In this document: piece by piece, positions 17,420-30,384 of the stretch
Layout: each line of letters begins with the position of its first letter
How positions within the stretch are numbered: position 1 is the stretch's first letter
NCBI GenBank assembly: GCA_012295275.1
Contig: CM022670.1
Coordinates: 3,843,264 to 3,907,263 of the forward strand
DNA length: 64,000 bases
Reading direction: 5' to 3'
Origin: Chrysomallon squamiferum
Taxonomy: Eukaryota; Mollusca; Gastropoda; Neomphalida; Peltospiridae
Position numbers and translations under genes: made by a program
Notes under the pieces: generated by a model
Seen by the model: the letters and a program-made list of their open reading frames with translations, nothing else
What the model was told of the DNA's origin: nothing
The model's database searches: none

Positions 17420-17735
17420 GTTGATATTCAAGGTTTTATCAGAAAAGGGCGTGGTGTGTATTTGAAACCTACACACCACATTAACCTCAATTCCTGCCCC
17501 CTGAACAAACATTGTCCTGTGTCTTATCACACGGCCAGCTTCAAGTGACCACCACAGTGTTTGGACAAGGGCTAGCCTAATGGCACTGCAAACTGACCTG
17601 GGCATTTCAAACAGTGGACAGTGGTGTTGTGACGCTGGTGTTTCTGTGCCAAGCCACTGACCCTGTTGAGTTATCTCCAGAGAAATGAGGCTGATGTGGG
17701 GACAACACTTTCAGTTGAACTAGTTCTCATGAATG
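17420..17735. promoter_or_regulatory. Complex non-repetitive island
   Basis: Higher-GC stretch bounded by ATT repeats and a poly(A)/GA-rich tract, with no convincing coding frame. A conserved non-coding element is the simplest reading; no diagnostic motif decides it. Confidence 0.3.
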
Positions 17736-17739
17736 TTTG

Positions 17740-18346
17740 AACATGGAATTAATTGCTGATCCATTTTCTAGTCCTTTTTTATTTATTTTTTTTTATCTCA
17801 AAAAAGAAAAAGAAAAGAAAAGAAAGAAAAAAAAGAAAAAAAAAAAAAAAATCTCTTTCTCCGTTTACTTTCTCCGATATTGCGATGAACTGCCACATAG
17901 AAAAAGGTGTTCATACTATATAACGTTAACAGGATTCATCCTGGGGGTAAAGGCGTGTCTGCAAAGGAGTTATACTGTGGGTGGGGCTGAAAGTTTAAAT
18001 GATGTCAGCTCGTTTGGGATAAAGGGTGGATAAACTACATGAAGGGGTGGGGTAGATGTAAAATTACAGGGCATCAAATGGATCACAAATTATTTTTCAA
18101 TATTCACAACAATACTATTAAAAAGGAAAAAAAAAATTAAGCATTTCAGTTTATTTATTTTATTATTTTACTTTTGAATTTACCTGTTTGGAAAAATTTG
18201 CATATTTTTTTAAAAGTGAAAAAATAAAAAAAAATAATAATAAAAAATAAAAAATAGAAAATAAATAAATAAATTAAACTCTTTCATACCAGCAGTAATT
18301 TTTGAAAGTGTACTGGATCAATTAGTCTTGATTGTGCAGCAAGGAA

Positions 18347-18379
<33 letters not shown>

Positions 18380-18624
18380 CCTTGCAGACAGGACAGCCCA
18401 ATATTACTTATAAGCATTTACCTCACAGATGTTATTTTCTCAAACAGGTTTCCTTTACAGCAGCAGAAAGGACACTTTTATAAGGATTTGTTTCTCAAAT
18501 ACAAGAAAAGAATGGCAAAACCACTAAGTGTTTTATCATTTTTTTCTTTTTTTCATTTCTTTTTTGAACATTTCCTGTATAAATATAATTACAAAATATA
18601 CAAAAAAAAAAAAAAAAAAAAAAA

Positions 18625-18655
<31 letters not shown>

Positions 18656-20400
18656 AATCTGCAACATTTTCATTTCTCTCACAAACAAGATTACCTCAAA
18701 AACAAACACCATCATTTTTCTGAAGCTACATACAGGTCACTTTTACAGGCATTTCTCTAAGGAACAACACACTAAACAAAATTCTACAGCTGAGATAGTC
18801 TTCTGATGATGCACTGATATGTGAATCTTTCTTTTTCACAACAGCAGCAAAAAGATTTTTACAAGCATTTGCATTTATAGACAAATCTCTACCTGGAAGA
18901 ATCCCACCTTGTTGTCACCCTTTTTGCAGTGCAGCAAGAATTCTTTTAAGCAGTTCCCATAAGACAAATGTGCTGAACATTCTTTAAGCTTTACTGAATA
19001 AATTTACATCAGTTTCAGATACACTTAGATCAGCAGTGAGATCTAACAGGTTACATGGTTATTTCAGTTTTTTTTTAATATTCTTCTTGTGATGAATCAG
19101 GCAGATATAAATGTCAGTCAGGTCCTGTTAATAACAAACACCTGCTTTTAATGGACAAGAGCTATTCAGTATGTAAATGGAAATATGTTAGACTTATTAT
19201 TATGATTTTTTTTTTTTAAATGATAATAAAAATACAGCTGTTATTTTAACAGCAAACTAGTATAAATCTATCACTTGACATGTAGAAACTGAGAAATGAA
19301 TTCCATTTAAAGACTTTTGAAAAATGTAAATCCGAATTTCAACTTTGCTGATACAGATTAATCCATTATTAGACTTCTAAAGACCATGCTTTGTTGGACA
19401 TTCAGTTACTGACTGAAACTGAAATACACTGAATGGTAAAAATAAACAAAGTAATGGGTTCCTGAAATACTTTCAAAACAACAGTTCTTTACCAAACATC
19501 TGAACTGCGACATGAGAAACAGAAGTATTCTGGATATAAAACTCTGGATGCCTGTTTAAAATTTTGTGTTTTTGTTATGACAATATAACAGCATACCAAT
19601 CAAAACCAATGGAATAAATATTCTGAATTTTTTTTTTAATTTTATTATTATAATTATTATTATTATGATTATTATTATTATTATTTTATTATTATTATTA
19701 TTATTATTACTACTACTACTACTACTATTACTTTTCCCTCCAGTATGAACAATGAAAGTTTGGGTACTGAATGTTTATTTATTTATCGACTGACGAAGTG
19801 ACTGTAAATAATACAATATATAAAAACTATATATAACATTTAAAAAGAAGAAGACGATGACAAAAAGAAATAACAACAAAAAAAAAATAATAATAAAGAA
19901 AAACTGAATAAATAAAGTAAAAAGAGAAAAAGAAATTGAAAAGAAAAAGGAAACAAAAAGAAAAAAGAAAATGGAAGAAAAATATTTAAAATATTATTTT
20001 TTTGTACAGAATATTCATAACTGTTTTGTATGCCAATCACAAAAGACTCCAGAATCCAGCAATCTTTAGCTAAACAGCTAAACCAAACCCAACCTATTTC
20101 CTTTCCATTGTTAATGATCTGTAAAATCTTCTGTAAAACTTTGTCTCTAATTCTAAGATCAGATCCCAGAACCTAACAAACTTAAATTTCACAGATTAGC
20201 CATTTCCCACCCTACTTCTTCTCCACTTTTTAATTAATTTTATATAAAATCTACAGCATAAACACAACTTTATAAAACAACAGAAGCCAGAATCTACCAT
20301 ACTTAAATTACATAGCCAAACCAATTCTCAGCATTGTTTTTTTTTTCTTATTTGATAACCTACAAGATCTAGAATCAAAGTAAACACGTCTGACAAACAG
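17740..20400. other. AT-rich intergenic DNA with faint 110-125 bp periodic repeats
   Basis: Poly(T) at 18350-18379, poly(A) at 18601-18624 then (AAAT)n, (ATT)n at 19640-19730, and A-rich DNA at 19850-19990. Between 18330 and 18970, blocks resembling GCAGCAAGAA + TTTTAYAAGCATTT recur in degenerate form. No gene recognised. Confidence 0.6.
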
Positions 20401-20440
20401 GTGTGGGTCAGCTGAATGGAATTTCTTGTTTTCATTACAG

Positions 20441-20663
20441 GAAGATTTATGACCTGGTCACACCCTGTCTGCAGTGGCTGGCACTATCAGACCCCAACAG
20501 GCATGTCTCTCCCTCCCTCACACAGTGGAACTCTTTTACAGAGTGTTACTTCTCCATCAAGGAGGTCAGGAACAAAAAGCAGACGGAATTCTTCGCACTG
20601 CTGGCCAGGCAGGCTGCTTCCCTGCTGGACTTAATGGCCATTAACAACAACACTTTCTGCTAA
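20441..20663 (+). CDS. Probable terminal coding exon of an unidentified gene
   Basis: A strong acceptor (TTTCTTGTTTTCATTACAG) opens a 73-residue frame ending in TAA, entered in phase 2. The peptide (KIYDLVTPCLQWLALSDPN..., then FFALLARQAASLLDLMA) is amphipathic and mixed in composition, with G/C-biased third positions (CTG, GTC, GAC, AAG) like the two real genes here and unlike surrounding DNA. I do not recognise the family. No upstream exon was found on the plus strand between GLIS2 and this point, so it may be the end of a gene with distant exons, or an exon stranded by rearrangement. AATAAA occurs about 0.3 kb downstream. The opposite strand has stops in the matching region. Confidence 0.55.
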
Positions 20664-21840
20664 GCTACAACTTTCAAAGAGATCTGAGTGCCAAAGTCTT
20701 AACAGACTGCATCATTTCAATCTTCGGTTGAATTAGTCATGGAAATCTGGTGTGCTGCCAACCAGAATAAGTTTAAAAATCCATGTCTTTTTATGGTTAT
20801 CAAACAAACAATCAAAAATAATATTTTGTACTTTTCCACATATGATTAGTTGTTGAAATACAGAGTGCTAAAACTCAGAAGATGATAATTTATTTGTTAT
20901 AATTTATGTACAAAGAACTCACTAACACATATTACCACTAATTCTTCCAATACAACTATTATGAACATCTGCTGTGTTTAATACAAATAAATTAGCCAAA
21001 ATGTATTTTGTACTCTTTCACTATGATGGGTTATGGAAAAGATTTTTTTGTTATAAAGAAACAAAATACATTTTTTATACTTGATAGTATTTTTCAGGAA
21101 TTTTACACACACACACTTTTTTTTTTTTTAATCATTATTATTTCTGTGCATGAAATGAAGTTAACCATTAAAACAGAAATATAAAATTAAAATTAAATGT
21201 GTGTTTGTGGGAGGTGCTGCAGTTTTGCTTCTTTTCCTTTTACAAATATATCTGCAGTTACAACTAGAATAGGAAAAATTTCAAGTTTTTATTTAATAAC
21301 ACACATTTTTTATTTATTTTTTTACATCTGCTCATACATAGGATCATAATTGTGTTCATAGACCCACAAAGAGAGAGGAAACAAGCTATCAACTTATGAA
21401 TTGGACTTCTCTTTTTTCAATTAGCAGCAAGAAGTCTTATACGGTGCACCTTCACACAAAGTGCAAAACGTGAACCACAGCCTTTGATAAACAACATGTG
21501 AAATGATGGTTTGAATGGGAAATAATTCAACAGGGAAAAAAACTAATAATGGAATCAATTTACATTGTTATCAACAGAGACACCAGGTCTGTCTGTCATG
21601 AGTTAGGATTTCAACTGAAAACTCAACACACCATCATGTTATCTGAAAACATCACTGCTGCACAAAACATAAGATATTAAATCATTTTTACACTGGTAAT
21701 AAAAATTTTATGTTTAATTTTCCTTCTTTCCTTTTTTATTTTTATTTTTTATTTCCTTCATCAAAAGAATATTATATAAATTTAGGAATTACGGTTTAAA
21801 ACCCTACTTGGAATGTTTCAGATAGTAAAATCCCCATCAA
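20664..21840. other. AT-rich flank of the orphan exon
   Basis: Possible 3'UTR of the plus-strand exon followed by unremarkable AT-rich DNA. No gene seen. Confidence 0.5.
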
Positions 21841-22060
21841 AAAAACGTGCGAGTTCATGAATATTCATAAGGGCTGTCATTTCTGAAGTTTTATGATATT
21901 TAATGAGGTGAGAAAGTGCATCTATCTGGAGTCAGCTACATTTTTATAGAGCTGGTTTACTTGGTCAGTGACAGCATGGACATTTCTTCTAACAATATGC
22001 AGAAAGTCTGACAGGAGTAAGATAAACAAACTGTAAGCACTGTTAAACACTGATACTTAA
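21840..22060. promoter_or_regulatory. Island with palindromic POU-type site
   Basis: ATGAATATTCAT at 21857-21868 is a perfect 12-bp palindrome of the POU-homodimer (MORE) type, within about 200 bp of complex DNA that also has TTTAATGAGG and AGATAAAC. Confidence 0.3.
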
Positions 22061-22084
22061 TTACATACAGAGAATAAATGAACT

Positions 22085-22113
22085 CAAAAAAAAAAATAAT
22101 AATAATAAAAAAA

Positions 22114-22145
<32 letters not shown>

Positions 22146-22149
22146 ATTA

Positions 22150-22200
<51 letters not shown>

Positions 22201-22601
22201 AAAGAATAAAAAAATAAATGCATAGTGAAAGGTTTATTCTAAATTAAAATAAAATACTGGGACATTTTCTAAATGTACAGGAATGATTTGGAAAGCATTA
22301 AAGTATTTAGAGATGGACAGATAGAGTTGATGATCAGATGGTGAGAGGGAAGAACAGAGTGAGGAATGGATGGATATTCAGACTAATGGATAGACAGATA
22401 TGCATATAGATACAGCCTGCGTAACAAATGTTTATATGAAAGTATGCATAGGTTTAAGTGAGTGAAAGCAAATGTGTGTTTGTAGATTTATGTATTTCGA
22501 GGAAGTTGATTATTTTTATTAGCTTCTGTTTATTTCATTTATTTGTTATTTGTTTTTATTATTAAAATAACAGATCAAAAATAAAAATATATATAAATCT
22601 G

Positions 22602-22664
<63 letters not shown>

Positions 22665-22732
22665 TATATATATGAATATATATGTACACATATACATACA
22701 AACATACATACATACATACATACATGTATATG

Positions 22733-22799
<67 letters not shown>

Positions 22800-22900
22800 A
22801 TATATAGTTAAGTATGTATTTTCTTTTATTTATGTTTTTAATCTACTTGTTTAAGCACCATTACTTTCTATATCATTATACGTATCACTCATTTTATTTT
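22085..22900. repeat. (AAAT)n/(AAT)n and (AT)n arrays
   Basis: Compound AAAT/AAT tract at about 22090-22200. Two long AT arrays at about 22613-22654 and 22738-22788 flank ACAT/GTAT units that are reverse complements of each other, so this stretch could fold into a long hairpin. Confidence 0.9.
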
Positions 22901-22904
22901 CGTT

Positions 22905-23220
22905 TTCACCCCGGGGTAAGTATACACAAGTAAAAATGTGAAGTATTTTATCTCGGAGCTAATATTTCCCCAGTGCAGTGCTTACACGATAGCACATTGC
23001 GTGACTGTTACTGGTTATCAAGGTGGACCTGGCTGACTTTCCAGCTTTAGACAAAACACTATCAGAAATAGCACATTACAGCTTGCCCTGATAGCATTAT
23101 CAGCTTCCTAGCCCCAAGGTGTGGGAGGCAGGATGACGGTAGTAAACTTTACCGCACGTAAATAACATCCAGCAAGTGTCTGTTCTGTGTGGGGTGATGT
23201 GTGCTCTTTCTTTATACCAG
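22905..23220. promoter_or_regulatory. Island with symmetric GATA pair
   Basis: Non-repetitive DNA holding CTGATA-GCAT-TATCAG (23088-23103), an AAGGTGTGGG KLF/T-box-like site and TTGCGTGAC. Bounded by AT arrays and an (ATT)n tract at 23315-23397. Confidence 0.4.
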
Positions 23221-23320
23221 ACTTTTTTTAAATTATTATTATTAAAAATTAAAAATTTAAAATTATTATTAGTTTCTGTGCTCGTCATCATTTTTGTTGT
23301 TGATGTTGTTATTATTGTTT

Positions 23321-23383
<63 letters not shown>

Positions 23384-23887
23384 TTATTATTATTATAAAA
23401 TATTAATTTCCTATTGACAGGCTTTGTTTTTAGCATTACCTCTTTCATTTAATTTTGTTTTATCAATATCATCATTCTGTTTTACTAAATGAACCTATGT
23501 AGGTAAAGACATACATGTATAATTAGCAACAAATAAGAGTATGTGTATACAATATCAGTATATGAAAATAAATATTAAGAAATGGTTACATCAGATATAT
23601 AGACAGAATGTTTGAGATGATACTATCATTATTAAATGTTAAATGTATTTTAATTTTGTAATTATGATATCAAAAAAGATGTCATTTAACAATAACAGAT
23701 CTTTTATGTATATATTTTATATATCTTTCCCATAGAAAAGAAAGAGCATAAAGCTGGAATGGGAAAGAAGAATGTGCAGACTCTAATTTATTAATACTAG
23801 GCTCACATCTCAGTGGAGTTGTTTTTTTTACAAAGATTCTTCTCTCTGAGAATGTATTTTTTTTATAATCATCATCATCATCATTAC

Positions 23888-23925
<38 letters not shown>

Positions 23926-23994
23926 ATATTATCAGTATTATTTAGTATCATGAACCAATACTCACAAAACTACCTGTACCACCAACAGACCACT

Positions 23995-24335
23995 GTCATG
24001 GGGAGATAACTCAGGCTGTGCATCTGTTTTTTTGGAAAATGCAGGCGTGCTTTTCAACAGCTTCAAAGCTAATTAGGTGGATTTTTTCTAAAGATGAAGG
24101 GCAGATTTTATCCTGTCTGATGCCATCACTCCCTAGATTGCTTCTAAACAGGGTCAGTTCATTTAAAAATACTTTCAAGTTTGAAACATATCAGCAGATT
24201 CCAGTAACCCAGCATACAGGGTTATCTGCCCCAGACAGTGCAAAACGTGATAAATTAAAGAGTTTCTGCCCTTGCAGCTCCTCAATTAGCTTTGGATAGG
24301 AGCTGTCAGTGGGGTGACACGCACTGCAGGATTCG
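23995..24335. promoter_or_regulatory. Island with inverted TCF-homeodomain composite sites
   Basis: CAAAGCTAATT at 24064-24074 is the exact reverse complement of AATTAGCTTTG at 24284-24294; each fuses a TCF/LEF-like CTTTG core to a TAATT homeodomain core. The 210 bp between them is complex sequence without a start-to-stop gene. Confidence 0.4.
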
Positions 24336-25111
24336 TTGAAAGAAAGAAAGAAAGAAAGAAAGAAAGAATCAAAGACAGAAAAAAATAATGAAAAAATAAA
24401 TAAAGAAACACTGAAAGAAACAAAGAAACTTTAGAATATCTTAGAATTTTGGTCTTAAAGTTGAAAAGTTCTTTTCAAAGGTGTGTATGTAACATCATCT
24501 GAAAGTTGTACAAGTGTACAAGCACTGAACTGGAAGTATTAAATTGTTAAATGGCTGGATTATGCCCTGAATGAAAGAACGAACAAAGAAAAAAAATCTT
24601 AATTTTGTTCCTACATTTGTTTTCCAATCCGTGTGAACTTGGACTGCATACCTACATGCTTTTTATGCATGAATATACAGAACAAAACAAAATAATGAAT
24701 AAAGACCAAATGAAATAATTAGATATAAATAAATTACACATTACCAGGCTGACTAACCAAACACAATAAAAATTAAAATAATAATTTTAGAAAGCTTATC
24801 ACTATGAATTATAATTGATAGTACTATTCAACATAATAAAACAACAGCTAGAAAAAAAAATAATAATAATAAATAAAAAAATATATATATATATAAAAAC
24901 ACAGACCTACATATAAAAATAAATATACACACACATACATATACATAATGCATATACATAGCACACATACACACACATAAATATAGTACTCATACAGGTA
25001 CAGGTAAAGGTAAAAATACATATACATACAAATACACATCAATATAAACATAAACATAAACATATAGATATACATATACACATACATATACACATACACA
25101 TACACATAAAC

Positions 25112-25148
<37 letters not shown>

Positions 25149-27363
25149 TTCACATACACATATACATGTATGTAATTTACTTCATTTTAAATCAAATCCC
25201 CTCATTATAGATTGCAACGAGACACAAAACAGATTAATTTTAACAACTAAAGAATCTCATATAATCTGTAATCACAATAAAACGCTTTAAAAGATTCCTC
25301 TTGTTCTGGAATGGCATCAAACAAAATTAATAATAAAAAAGATTTTTAATTTTTTTTTAAATTTAATCATGTACATTAAGTGCTCACAGGAGGTCAGCCA
25401 CCTTGATACAGAACAACTGTTTCATTGACAAAGATCAGCCATTTTACTCAGCAATAATTATTACTTTGTGCATAATAAAATTGATTTTTAAACAATCAAT
25501 TGACAAATATACACTTAAACGGATATTGACATATCTCTCTCTCTCTGCTTGAATATACAAGAAGCACGACTGATTCTCTACTGAATGAGTTACCGAATAA
25601 TTATTAGACATATCTGTCACGCATGAATGGGTTTTGGGGAGGTTTATGGGCCAAGCTGAAGTGATGAATGAATTTCAACTTGGTGACAAGTGGATGAATC
25701 AATCCCTGTTTGATGATGAATGGGTGGTCTAATGTTATTGTCTTTCTGGATATCCAAATTCCAGCCACACACATACACATGCATGTATATATATATACAC
25801 ACATATTATTTGAAAATTTATGATTACAAAGCAGTATAAAACCAATTTTTAAGCAGTACCATGATTTTATCCAATAAGGAAAGATTTTTAAATTAATATT
25901 TAACTTGTACTAAGGTAAAAAAAAATATATATATATTGTAAAACATGTCAAACAGAGGTATTTGAAATTAAGTAATAATAATATAATCCTAGCAGCATAA
26001 TATTTAATCCCAGTTTTAAAATATTACAAACCCTAATCCACGATGAAGAAAACATATTAATATGTGAAACTGTTACAAAGATATATTTTGAAAAACCTGT
26101 AAATTATAAAACTGAAATAATGACACACATTTCATACAACTTTTTATCGAAATGGATCAGTTGAAATTTACTGTAAGCCTAATTATGTCAAAGATAACAA
26201 ATTTTTGTTAAAAAATATCTGTATAGTTCAGATAAAACTTAATGGGAAATATATATATATGTATTTTACTTATTATTATTAAAAGTAATAATATTAATGG
26301 ATTGACACTTATAATTATAATAAAGATGTCACAAAAAAAAATTCTACACAAATGTAAGAGGAAAAAATAAAAAAGATCACAGGCCAGGAAGAATTTTAAA
26401 AAAAGCATTTTTTTATATTTTTGTTTATTTATTTATTTATAAATTTTCAAAGTATTCTCAGATAAATAATTATATCATGCTATGCCTCTAAGATGTCATC
26501 ATTACAGTTTCCTGTTTTGTAGTTGATAATTTCCTCCCTTCTTAAGAAATGATCTCAAGAAAATGCACCACCCACCCAAGAATATAAAATCTTAAAATGA
26601 TAATATCAAACTGGTTGCTTGATGTTTATGCAAGCCAGCAAAATTTTAAGTAACCTGCATATCAGTCCATAAAATCATGCAAAATTTTTACTTATCTGTA
26701 CATTAGTCATAATATTTTTTTATTATTATTTTTCATTTTTTTTTTTTTTCTTTTTTAGATGCTGTTCTCTCAATGAAAATCACACTCCTCTGCGAAATTT
26801 ACCACTCATTCAGTTTATTTTTGTGCATCAGATGTTATCACATTCAGCAAGTCAAAAATTCCCGGCATACTCAGACTGGGTGTATCACCAGACAACGCCA
26901 ATTTTATATAATAAATAAAGAAATAAGCAATATCCTGTAATCACACTGACTCTTTACTCAGATACAATGTAATTTCTGTTCTGTTGTTCTTGTTTTTTAA
27001 ACTTAAAAAAGAATAACATTTTAGAACGTTTTATTACCAGTCATGGGAAATGATATTTACTTTCAAGCAAAGAATGACAACTGAATCTAAGTTGTCTGTT
27101 TAGTTTATCTGTATAATGGTTTATTCATCCATCTATCCATCCATCCATGCATCTATTTTCTTGCATAAGCAAAACATAGATACACACACATAAAAATGTA
27201 TTCATACATGTGTGTGTATCTATATACATTTATACAAACACATCCACCCACACATATATAACAGTCAAATGTATGTTCATATCAACAAACACTGCATATA
27301 TCTATATATCTGTCTGTCTCTGTCTTTCTGTCTTTCTATCTGTCTGTCTACCTATCTCTCTAT

Positions 27364-27411
<48 letters not shown>

Positions 27412-27955
27412 AGAGACAGAGACAGACAGACAGACAAACAAACAGACAGAATTAATGCCACTTGAATGCATTTTAAGTAATTTAAGCATCAGACAAGAAA
27501 ACACACTGTGTTCTTCAATTACCCAGTCACATGATACTTGTTGGAAAACAATCACACATTATTTTATTTTTTCATGGTTACTGACAGATGAATCTTTTTA
27601 CCTATAGGTGAATGAATTAACACACAGACAGGTAGTTCAAATGACAGATAGATGGACCGACCGTATAAAAGTTTTATAACTTCAGTCTAACAGACTTTAA
27701 ACAAAAAAATTACACAGTCAAAATCATACGTACATAACAACTATTAAAATATTACTACCAAAACTCCGCAATGAAATCTCTCAAAGAATAAAATGGGATT
27801 ATTGTAAATCAGTCACATGATAAACAACATAATTTTATTTCTACATCCACCCATGTTTAAACTTAAACTCAGTTTTAAGAGTACAGTCAGATGATGGGTT
27901 TGTTAATTAATTAAATCTGGCTAATCGTCTGACTAATACAGTTTGGCTCAGTATC
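24336..27955. other. Repeat-rich intergenic DNA
   Basis: (GAAA)n at about 24338-24367, a CATACA/CACATA array at about 24930-25165, a compound GA/GACA tract at 27369-27450, and AT-rich filler. No gene seen. Confidence 0.8.
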
Positions 27956-27959
27956 ATGA

Positions 27960-28110
27960 AATTACATCATTAAAATTGATAAAACATTTCCAGCTTATTC
28001 AGCCTGCTTGTCTGCTTGGCAGTGAAACTGGATAATTGAGGTGTGGGAGTGGAATTCCTTCAGTCACTGGCAGTTACTATTCTACTATTCCTGGAATAAT
28101 TGGGGGTTTT
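27960..28110. promoter_or_regulatory. Small complex island
   Basis: Contains GAGGTGTGGGAGTGGAATTCC, with T-box/KLF-like and TEAD-like cores, in otherwise AT-rich DNA. Motif evidence only. Confidence 0.2.
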
Positions 28111-29499
28111 TAAATGAAAGAAGTGTTGCAGAAATTTTAAATATGTTTAACTGATTAATTTTCTGATTACAGTTGACTATACATACCTTAATATGTCTAC
28201 ATGTGTGTGTATATGTTATATTATATTGTATTAGATAGACAGATAGATAGAGACAGACAGACAGACAGACATGATGTATCTATAGAGATATAAATATATA
28301 TACAGATATAAAATTTCAGGCTGTATGGGATTAAGCATTGGTTTTGCTTGTGGTAGTACGAGGATCAAATTCTACTGCTAGCATTTCAGTAATTTTGCTG
28401 GAAAAGTGTTTGAACTAATATCCTGAAAACTTGAAGGCACAGAGATCAAATCCACATAGCCAGTTCATGAATATATGTAAAACTATCTTTCCTCAGACAG
28501 TTGTTCACCCTTTGATCATAATAATACTGTACCGATACAAGATTATCCATGTTGTCAAAATCAGTAAGTTATTGGTTTTAGGTATGACAGCCTCAGGAAT
28601 CATATTCTGTAGCAAGAAAGTTATTGCACATTACACATTACACATGCATTATTATTAGTAGTATTGTAGGGAGGTGCATATATGCATGTCTGATAAAATC
28701 AGCTATATATGATGATCCAAAACAACATGCATATATATGTATGTATTTGTATACTTGGATGGATCACTGGATGGATCAGTGGATGGATAAATGGATAGAT
28801 AAATGGATAGATGGATACAAGCATGATAATTTGTAAAAACTATGCATCATAACTGTATGTATGTGTGTATGTGTATATACATATACATACATATATGTAT
28901 GCATGTATGTTGTTTATATGATGTATGTATGTATGTATGTATATGTGTTGGTGTGTTTGCATGTGTGTGTAGATGTATATTTGCATGTATGTTTGTATGT
29001 ATATTTGTACAGATATTTTTATGCATCTGTATCTATGTATGTATATATTTGTGTTTATTTGAATGTACAAGTGTATGTATGTTACCTGTTTCTTGCCAGA
29101 AAATATTAAAAAGTATTTAATTCCATTTTCAAAATGGAAACCTTAAAATGTATAAGAAAAATGCATTTCAGTGTTTAAATCAGGAAATAAATACCAGTCT
29201 GTGTCACTGAAATCAAACCTCATATTAATATCAACCACAGAGCATAGTAAACTATGGTCTAAGACCCTTCTTCCATAATAAGGGTGTAAACCATGTCACC
29301 TTAACGACAAGCTCACTACCTGCAGACGACATTTTAAATATTTATTTTTTATTTTTTACAAAAATTGTTTTGTCACAACATCGTAATATTCTTATGATAA
29401 ATACAGTAACTTAAAATAGTATAACATTTATTTTAAGAAAAATATACACGTCAGAAAAATATAATTATTTTATGATATACGATTATTTATTTATAGAAA
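28111..29499. other. Simple-repeat DNA (GATA/GACA, GGAT, GTAT)
   Basis: GATA/GACA units at 28232-28270, GGAT units at 28755-28815, and GTAT/GTGT units at about 28855-29075. No gene seen. Confidence 0.8.
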
Positions 29500-29835
29500 A
29501 TAGGACCGACATGTATCTTGACATTGACTCGACTGAGCCCTGCCAAACGACAAACGCTTCGGCTAATAACAGATGTAGAAAAAGAAGATAGCACTTTGTT
29601 AAATGCATGTAATTATGTCGTTATTAAACTGCTGGAATATACAATCATTAAAATATAATGCCTTACTTTTAATTTGATCCACGTTGATCGGTTTCACAGC
29701 ACATGCGAGACCCCCAACATGCCAAACAATACGTCACGGCATTCCGCTATCACGTGACCTACAGCCCGCCCGCGCGCCAAGTTCGTGCACCGTAAATACA
29801 TCAAAAAGTACATGATTTAAGGTGCTTCGTAAGTC
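29500..29835. promoter_or_regulatory. CpG-containing promoter-like block
   Basis: The most CpG-rich stretch between the two genes: CCCGCCCGCGCGCC near 29765-29778, CACGTG at 29751-29756 and TACGTCA at 29730-29736. On the minus strand a good donor (AAAA|GTAAGG, GT at 29665-29666) lies just downstream, so a 5'UTR exon of GLIS2 could start here. A plus-strand TFAP4 alternative promoter is also possible. Confidence 0.4.
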
Positions 29836-29913
29836 GTGCATGCTGACCAAATTTTATTAGCATTCTTCCTACAGCCATATGCTATCTCAATAAATAACAA
29901 CAACAAACAAATA

Positions 29914-29946
<33 letters not shown>

Positions 29947-30353
29947 TAATAATAAAATAAATATATAAATAAATAAACAAATGTAATAACAATAATAACA
30001 ACAGTTATTATTAAATTAAATAGATTAAAATTAGATAATTTTAAAATTAATTTTCATGCTTTACCATCGTAAAAAATAATTATATATAATTATACTACAA
30101 TGTTGAAAACATTAAAAATATAAATATATATAATGAAAGAAATTAAAACATGCAAAACAAATAACAAATATAAATTCTTATTTTTTCTCCTAGTGTAGTA
30201 CATAATATAATTATAATGCTGACGTCTGCTTACATCCATCTTTCTATTTGTGTGACGTAATCAAATAATTTGCATAGCTTGTTTTCATTTTTATGTCTCT
30301 ATATGTGTTATTTACTTATATTACCTACTTCCGAAAATAACTGAATAAATATT

Positions 30354-30384
<31 letters not shown>

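Noticed and set aside
18700-19000. Possible decayed zinc-finger array on the minus strand
   Set aside because: The periodicity and Cys/His spacing do not fit C2H2 fingers.
24018-24299. Open plus-strand frame over the 24-kb island
   Set aside because: Mixed-frame composition with no homology; start and end do not fit splice sites, so it was kept only as a possible regulatory block.
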